Shown here in pieces: positions 59,128 through 64,000 of a DNA stretch of 64,000 bases. A program made the translations under genes and the position numbers. Position 1 is the stretch's first letter. Every line of letters begins with the position of its first letter. Origin of the DNA: Streptomyces sp. RB17 (lineage in GTDB: Bacteria; Actinomycetota; Actinomycetes; Streptomycetales; Streptomycetaceae); assembly GCF_009604455.1 (NCBI RefSeq), contig NZ_WEGL01000012.1:124001-188000 (forward strand), read 5' to 3'. The notes beneath the pieces were generated by a model that did no database searches, had not been told where the DNA came from, and worked only from the letters and a program-made list of their open reading frames with translations.

Positions 59128-59471
59128 GCACGCCGCTGGACACCGAGGGCCCGGCAGCACCTCCCCGCTCCAACGGTGAGCTGGTGTTCGCCGAGCCGTG
59201 GGAAAGCCGTGCCTTTGGCATGGCCGTCACCCTGTACGAGGCGGGCGTCTTCAGCTGGCCGGAATTCCAGGCCGCGATGATCGCCCGGATCACCGCCTGG
59301 ACAGCCTCACGGGAGCACGGCGAGCCCTACCACTACTACCGACTATGGCTGGGCGCCCTGGAGGACGTACTCGCCGACCTCAGCGCCGTGTCCACAGACG
59401 AGGTCATCACACGTGCCCAAGCCCTGGCACAACGCTCCCCAGGCCACGACCACCGCGACCACGCGCGTTGA
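59124..59471 (+). CDS. Nitrile hydratase accessory (activator) protein
   Basis: A 115-residue activator of the P14K/NhlE type that helps cobalt insertion and cysteine oxidation in the alpha subunit. GTG at 59124 overlaps the alpha stop. LVFAEPWESRAFGMAVTLYEAGVFSWPEF resembles the N-terminal part of the beta subunit (FAESWESRAFALAI), as is known for these proteins. HYYRLWLGALEDVLAD follows. The C-terminal tail is His/Asp-rich. Confidence 0.92.
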   Translation: MSTPLDTEGPAAPPRSNGELVFAEPWESRAFGMAVTLYEAGVFSWPEFQAAMIARITAWTASREHGEPYHYYRLWLGALEDVLADLSAVSTDEVITRAQALAQRSPGHDHRDHAR

Positions 59472-59673
59472 CTCCGACACCTTCCGGACCGACTTCCCTG
59501 CCGGCGGATTGATCCTCCGGGGGTTCGGGGCAAGCGGACGCGAAGGCTCCGCTCGGAGCCACCGAAGTCGAGTGGCAGGGGAGGCGGCGGCGAGCCAGGA
59601 TTGGCGGCAACGGGAGGTCCCTGTCGGCGTCGCCAGGGGGCCAGACTCGGAGCCAGATGGGGTTACCGGCACA

Positions 59674-60204
59674 GTGATCGACACGGACGAGCTAGCCAAG
59701 CGGAACGCCGGGTTCGCAGACGGCGGATCATTCGCCAATCTCAAGCTCCTGCCCAGCGGCAGTCTGACGGTCATCGGATGCGTCGATCCGCGTGTCGACC
59801 CGTCCGACGTGCTCGGGCTCAAGCTCGGCGAGGCAGCGGTGATCCGCAACGTCGGAGGGCGGGTCACGCCCGCGACACTCCGGACGCTGGGGATGCTCTC
59901 GAAGGTCGTGCGAGCCCGCACCGGCGGCCCTGGCCCGGGCGACAACCACTATGCGGTCCTGCACCACACCGACTGCGGGATCACGGACCTGGTCGCGTTC
60001 CCCGAGGTGCTGGCCGACTACTTCGAGGTTCCGGCCGGAGACCTGGACGCCCAGGCGGTCACCGACCCGGTCGCCGCCGTCCGCGTCGACGTCGAAACCC
60101 TCAAGCAGAAGCTTCGGGCTGGAGTCTTCGTCTCTGGGCTCGTGTACGACGTGGCCACGGGGCTCATCGACGTCGTCGTGCCGCCCGCGCGGGTGGCAGC
60201 ATGA
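59674..60204 (+). CDS. Beta-class carbonic anhydrase-like protein
   Basis: A 176-residue beta-carbonic anhydrase-like protein. Zinc ligands: Cys36 in CVDPRVDP (with Asp38 and Arg40 as the usual dyad), His98 and Cys101 in HHTDCGITDL. The start is uncertain: GTG at 59674 gives a normal N-terminus (IDTDELAKRNAGFADGG) but lacks a clear ribosome site, and the frame is open upstream. It lies 200 bp after the nitrile hydratase operon on the same strand. Hydration of CO2 is the family reaction; some relatives act on other small molecules. Confidence 0.85.
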   Translation: MIDTDELAKRNAGFADGGSFANLKLLPSGSLTVIGCVDPRVDPSDVLGLKLGEAAVIRNVGGRVTPATLRTLGMLSKVVRARTGGPGPGDNHYAVLHHTDCGITDLVAFPEVLADYFEVPAGDLDAQAVTDPVAAVRVDVETLKQKLRAGVFVSGLVYDVATGLIDVVVPPARVAA

Positions 60205-60308
60205 CACCGCACGACGCCCACGGCCGGCGCGACCGCCGTGGGCCAACGGCTTGTACCGGGTTCCGCTTTCCCGGCCGGTCGTATCGGCGGGGAGGCGACT
60301 TCTAGCAT

Positions 60309-60677
60309 GTGCGACGAGCATGGGCACTCGGCCGCCGAGGCGGCGTGGTCAGCGCCCCGCCCCGCGTCGCGGAGGGACCGGCTGTCGACGCGGTGCCGCT
60401 GCCCGAGGTCGACGGGGTCAGGGTCACGACGATGGTCGACAACACCTTTGACGCCCTGCTGGCCTCTGCCGAAGGTGTCACCCGGGTGTCGATGGACGCC
60501 GGACGGAGCGCCGCGCGGCAGTTCGCCGACGGCGAGACGCTCGCCGGGCTGCGCGCCGAGCACGGCTTCTCCGCCCTGGTCACCGTCCACAGCGGGAACG
60601 CGAGCAGCACGCTGCTGTTCGACACCGGCGCGTCGCCGGACGGGCGTCTCATTTCGGCGGGGGTGAACGAGGACTGA
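60309..60677 (+). pseudogene. N-terminal remnant of an MBL-fold metallo-hydrolase
   Basis: The segment VRVTTMVDNTFDALLASAEGV and later FADGETLAGLRAEHGFSALVTVHSGNASSTLLFDTGASPDG match the start of MBL-fold hydrolases of the pterin/aminobenzene-phosphate-synthase-like type. The frame stops at 60677, before the HxHxDH metal motif, so the fragment cannot be catalytic. No start codon with a good ribosome site was seen. Confidence 0.65.
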
Positions 60678-60936
60678 CGCCGGTGCTCCCATGGTCGTGA
60701 CCGCTTCGGCTGGATGGCGCTCGAACCGTTGGCCCTATCGGTGCAAAAGCGCGAGGTCGTCAGTCGTTGAAGCAGACCGTGTCCGGCCCGCTGATTAGCG
60801 TTCCGACGTGAACGCATGGCGAGTCGGATCGTCATGGCCGTAGAGAGACCACATCTCGCCGTACGCGTCACGCTCGACACCCCGACCACGACGACTCGCG
60901 AGCCGGCTTCTTCCGTCCGGGCTGAAAAGAGAACCC
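60678..60936. promoter_or_regulatory. Promoter region of the cydAB operon
   Basis: A 259-bp gap. No Rex-like operator could be firmly identified. AAGAGA lies 6-8 nt before the ATG at 60937. Confidence 0.35.
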
Positions 60937-62352
60937 ATGCTGATGCTCTCTCTGCTCGGGGTCGCCGACCCGCCGCAGCTCCTCCCCGCGCGTGAGCAGA
61001 TGGCCTTCACCCTGGGCTTCCACATCATCATCGTGCCCTTCGGAGTGGCGTTCACGTTCCTGATGCTGATCTGCCACTTTCGCGCCTTGCGGTACGGCGA
61101 TCAGCAGGCACTGCTCCTGGCGCAGCGCTGGTCGCGGGTGGCTGCCGTACTGTTCGCGGTCGGGGCCGTTTCGGGCACTGTTCTGACGTTCGAGCTGGGT
61201 CTGCTCTGGCCCGGGCTGATGGGTGCGTACGGCGCGGCGTTCGGGTTTCCGTTCGCCATCGAGGGACTGTTCTTCTTCCTCGAGGCCATCTTCATGGCCA
61301 TCTATATCTACGGCTGGACAAGGTTGCCGGCGTGGCCGCATTTCTTCACTGGCGTGGTGGTCACGCTGTCCGGCGTCGGCGGGACGGCGGCCGTCATCGC
61401 GGCGAACAGTTGGATGAACCAGCCAGGGGGGTTCACCGTCAGGAACGGACGCGTCACCGAGGTGGTTCCGTCCAAGGTCTTCTTCAACGGCGCCTTTTGG
61501 TGGGAGATGGTGCACATGCTGGTCGCGGCGTACATCGTCGCGGGCTTCATGGTCGCCGGGGTGTACGCCTGGGGTCTGCTCAAGGGGCGTCAGGACCGTT
61601 ACCACCGACTGGGCTTTTTGGTGCCCTTCACCGTGGCGTCGATCGCTATGCCGCTCCAGTTCCTGGTGGGTGACACGATCGCCCGTCAGGTGTTCGACCG
61701 GGAACCGGCCAAGTTCGCCGCCGTCGAACTCGTGCCGTCCACCGCCGACCACGTCCCGGAGACACTCGGCGGTGTCATTGTCAACGGAGCGGTACGCTTC
61801 GGCCTTCCCATTCCCGATGTGGCATCACTGCTGGCCGGTTTCAGGCCATCCACCACGATCCGTGGCCTCGACGCCATCCCCGCGCCGGTGCGTCCCGACG
61901 ACGCGGTGGTCAATGTCGTGCATCTGGCCTTCGACGTCATGGTGGGAACCGCCTCGCTGCTGCTCCTGCTGTCCCTGTGGTTCGCGTGGTTCTGGTGGCG
62001 GCGGCGCGAGGTGCCCGCGAACCGCTGGTTCCTGCGCGGTGCCGGCGTGGCCGGGCTGGTCGCCCTGGCCTCCTTGGAGAGCGGATGGGTGGTGACCGAG
62101 GTCGGCCGCCAGCCCTGGACCGTCGTGGGTGTCCTGCTGACCCGGGACGCGGTGGCGACACAGGGCAACCTGTGGCCGTTGTTCGCAAGCGTCCTGGCCA
62201 TCTACCTCTGCGTCGGTATCGGCGCACTCCTCGTCCTGCGCACCATGCGCAGAAAGTGGTCCGAACACGACCCCGAGACCGTCGCGGTGCCGTACGGACC
62301 TTATCCGGCACCGGCGTCGACGGACCACGCGGACGGAGCTGATCGGCGGTGA
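60937..62352 (+). CDS. cydA: Cytochrome bd-type ubiquinol/menaquinol oxidase subunit I
   Basis: A 471-residue, multi-spanning heme-bearing subunit. REQMAFTLGFHIIIVPFGVAF includes a conserved His near the N-terminus; ELGLLWPGLMGAYGAAFGFPFAIEG and FNGAFWWEMVHMLVAAYIV follow. The signature GWVVTEVGRQPW is intact. The loop between helices 6 and 7 is short and lacks the long Q-loop insert of E. coli CydA, as in cyanide-insensitive (CioA-type) oxidases. It reduces O2 with quinol electrons at the membrane. It overlaps cydB by 4 nt (GTGA). No cydDC genes follow. Confidence 0.93.
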   Translation: MLMLSLLGVADPPQLLPAREQMAFTLGFHIIIVPFGVAFTFLMLICHFRALRYGDQQALLLAQRWSRVAAVLFAVGAVSGTVLTFELGLLWPGLMGAYGAAFGFPFAIEGLFFFLEAIFMAIYIYGWTRLPAWPHFFTGVVVTLSGVGGTAAVIAANSWMNQPGGFTVRNGRVTEVVPSKVFFNGAFWWEMVHMLVAAYIVAGFMVAGVYAWGLLKGRQDRYHRLGFLVPFTVASIAMPLQFLVGDTIARQVFDREPAKFAAVELVPSTADHVPETLGGVIVNGAVRFGLPIPDVASLLAGFRPSTTIRGLDAIPAPVRPDDAVVNVVHLAFDVMVGTASLLLLLSLWFAWFWWRRREVPANRWFLRGAGVAGLVALASLESGWVVTEVGRQPWTVVGVLLTRDAVATQGNLWPLFASVLAIYLCVGIGALLVLRTMRRKWSEHDPETVAVPYGPYPAPASTDHADGADRR

Positions 62353-63338
62353 GCACCCTGATCGCCGCCATCCTCTTCATCGGCGTCATCGCCTACGCCC
62401 TCTTCGGCGGGGCGGACTACGGCGCCGGCTTCTGGGACCTGACGGCCGGCGGCCCCGAACGGGGGCGCCGCACACGTGAGCTGATCAATCTCTCGCTGAG
62501 CCCGGTGTGGGAGGCCAACCACACGTGGCTCATCTTCTGTCTCGTCACGCTCTGGACGGGCTTCCCTCAAGCCTTCGCTGCAATCACCACGACGCTCTAC
62601 ATCCCTTTGGGACTGGCCGCGCTGGGCATCGTCACCAGAGGAGCGGGGTTCGCCTTCCGCCACGCACTGCCCGAGGGCCGGGCAGAACAGCTGAGCAGCG
62701 CTGCTTTCGCCTGTTCATCCGTACTCACACCGTTCTTCTTCGGCACTGTGGCCGGCGGCATCGCCTCCGGCCGCGTACCCACGGACGGCCACGGTGACCC
62801 CCTGTCGAGCTGGGTCAACCCGGCATCCGTCCTCGGCGGTGTCCTCGCCGTCGTGGTCTGTGCGTATCTCGCGGCCGTCTTCCTCACGGGACAGGCACAG
62901 CGCCGTGGGGACGAGCCGCTGGAGAAGGCGTTCCGTGAGCGGGCCTTCGCAGCGGCCGTCGCAGCCGGACTGGTGGCCGTGGCGGGAGTCTTCGTGCTGC
63001 ACTCGGACTCGCCGCGCCTTTTCCGCCAGCTGGCCACGGTGGGCGCACCGCTCCTGGCCGTCTCCGTCCTCTGCGGTCTCACCGCACTCCTGCTGCTGCG
63101 CAGGGCCCGCACCGTCGTCGTACGCGGCATGGCCGTGATCGCGATCGCCACTGTCGTGGCAGGGTGGGGCGTGGCGCAGTACCCCTACCTCCTGGGCACC
63201 CATCTGGTCATCCAGCAGGCGGCGGCCCCGTCGGCCACCTTGTGGGTGCTGGTTGTGATCTCCTGCGTCGCGGCCGCACTGATCGCCCCCTCGCTGCTGG
63301 TGCTGTATGTCCTGCAACTGCGCCGGAAGCTCGGCTGA
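62349..63338 (+). CDS. cydB: Cytochrome bd-type oxidase subunit II
   Basis: A 329-residue membrane subunit, GTG start overlapping cydA. The N-terminal helix is followed by YALFGGADYGAGFWDL, a CydB signature, then SPVWEANHTWLIFCLVTLWTGFPQAFA and LTPFFFGTVAGGIASGRVP. About eight to nine membrane segments and a short Arg-rich end. It stabilises heme binding in subunit I. Complete in length. Confidence 0.94.
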   Translation: MSTLIAAILFIGVIAYALFGGADYGAGFWDLTAGGPERGRRTRELINLSLSPVWEANHTWLIFCLVTLWTGFPQAFAAITTTLYIPLGLAALGIVTRGAGFAFRHALPEGRAEQLSSAAFACSSVLTPFFFGTVAGGIASGRVPTDGHGDPLSSWVNPASVLGGVLAVVVCAYLAAVFLTGQAQRRGDEPLEKAFRERAFAAAVAAGLVAVAGVFVLHSDSPRLFRQLATVGAPLLAVSVLCGLTALLLLRRARTVVVRGMAVIAIATVVAGWGVAQYPYLLGTHLVIQQAAAPSATLWVLVVISCVAAALIAPSLLVLYVLQLRRKLG

Positions 63339-63832
63339 GAGGGCACCTGCTTCGGACCAGTAAGTTCTCGCCGGGGCTGATGTTATTATCGACGTCGCGT
63401 CCTGGCACGCCTCCGACCGGTTCGAGACCCCGAGTGCGCTCGCCGAGCGGCAGACGGCCGGGGTCACAAGCCTTGCGCTGTCACGCGCGGCCACCTGCGG
63501 TGGCCCTGGGCGCCCACCCCTCGTACAGCATTCCCCACAGGTGCGGCGACACCGCGTTGCCTTGCTGAGGACGAGGTCGATGAGCGGGAGTACCGGCCGC
63601 TCCCCGTTGCTCTGGCTGCTCAGGAGAAGCGGCCGCACCGCATTGCGGACGTAATCCGGTTCGAACATTGGCGGCAGCATCCCGACCGATACATCCTGGT
63701 TGCCGCATGTCCGATGTCCTTGCGGCTGTGACAGCGGCTTCCGAGGAAAGGACGGGAACGGAATCAAGACAGGCTGGATCGGAAACCTGAGCCCCTTTGA
63801 CGGGAACCGCGAGGCGCAGCTCGGGAGGTACC
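63339..63832. other. 494-bp gap between convergent genes
   Basis: No gene with a credible start. A plus-strand frame at about 63575-63730 (EREYRPLPVALAAQE...IRFEHWRQHPDRYILVAACP) is protein-like but unrecognised, without a start signal. It may be a decayed fragment. Confidence 0.35.
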
Positions 63833-64000
63833 TCACCGGCCGCCCGGCGCGGGCGGCGGAACGATCTCCCGCTTGATGATCTCGCCCGTGGGTCCCTTGG
63901 GCAGCGCGTCCGTGATCCACACCTTGCGCGCGTACTCGTAGGCGGCGACTCGGCTCTTGACGTAGGCGCGCAGCTCCTCGGCCGTCGCCCGGGCGCCCGA
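63833..64000 (-). CDS. AMP-binding (acyl-CoA synthetase) C-terminal end, 5' part outside the window
   Basis: The last 55 codons of an ANL-superfamily enzyme; the gene begins beyond the right edge. ELRAYVKSRVAAYEYARKVWITDALPKGPTGEIIKREI is the canonical C-terminal subdomain, with the catalytic Lys in PTGEIIKREI replacing the usual GKxxRR spacing closely. The stop is at 63833-63835 after a Pro/Gly-rich tail. Substrate unknown. Confidence 0.85.
   Translation of the reverse strand, partial: SGARATAEELRAYVKSRVAAYEYARKVWITDALPKGPTGEIIKREIVPPPAPGGR

Overview
The window is high-GC actinobacterial DNA and is most likely from Streptomyces. It carries an SsgA-like protein (a family confined to sporulating actinomycetes), a mycothiol-dependent formaldehyde dehydrogenase, GGAGG ribosome sites with many GTG starts, and ATGA/GTGA translational couplings. 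No rRNA, tRNA, CRISPR array or phage module was seen. Insertion-sequence debris and decayed genes are frequent, so this looks like an accessory, rearranged part of the genome.

Region 1 (1-9.8 kb) is a glycoside catabolic locus. Going leftward it has a GPH-type sugar symporter, the two subunits of a probable C-glycoside deglycosidase (a TIM-barrel alpha subunit and a DUF6379 beta subunit), a secreted type-B carboxylesterase, a luciferase-like flavin monooxygenase and a GH3 glycosidase cut by the window edge. Three further sugar phosphate isomerase/epimerase-like proteins run rightward. A related AT-rich motif lies upstream of several of these units. Together they suggest uptake and dismantling of plant aryl (C-)glycosides.

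Region 2 (9.8-20.4 kb) holds gene remnants, a DUF551-like small protein, a MerR/old-yellow-enzyme pair with a palindromic operator, an aromatic acid exporter-like membrane protein, a small secreted protein with three tandem 11-residue repeats, and a complete ISAs1 element. Next comes a MarR-dioxygenase-quinone oxidoreductase module whose promoter holds seven copies of one 16-bp palindrome. A truncated ISAs1 end closes the module on the right.

Region 3 (20.5-28.8 kb) has an ATPase-LuxR regulator, S-(hydroxymethyl)mycothiol dehydrogenase with its metallo-hydrolase partner, a LysR regulator, and a complete class I P450 system (ferredoxin, reductase, CYP199-like P450). A coherent reading is oxidative O-demethylation of an aromatic ether with detoxification of the formaldehyde released.

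Region 4 (28.8-37.8 kb) encodes secreted carbohydrate enzymes: a DUF5703/GH95-like hydrolase whose 3' end is fused to a broken IS256 transposase, a GH27 alpha-galactosidase-like enzyme and a right-handed beta-helix protein with fibronectin III domains. Two strong terminators lie here.

Region 5 (37.8-51.2 kb) is flanked by two inverted paralogous cassettes (TetR, SDR, substrate-binding-like protein). Between them lie more TetR regulators, a SnoaL-like protein, two small ORFs and a decayed maleylacetate/3-oxoadipate pathway: an in-frame chimera of maleylacetate reductase with a glutamate-synthase-like FMN domain, a frameshifted CoA-transferase subunit A, an intact subunit B and a twice-frameshifted thiolase.

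Region 6 (51.2-64 kb) has a DMT transporter, the SsgA-like protein, an MFS pseudogene, a divergent MmyB-type regulator/SDR pair, a truncated serine recombinase beside a perfect 23-bp fold-back, a cobalt-type nitrile hydratase operon, a beta-carbonic anhydrase, a cyanide-insensitive-type bd oxidase (cydAB) and the end of an acyl-CoA ligase.
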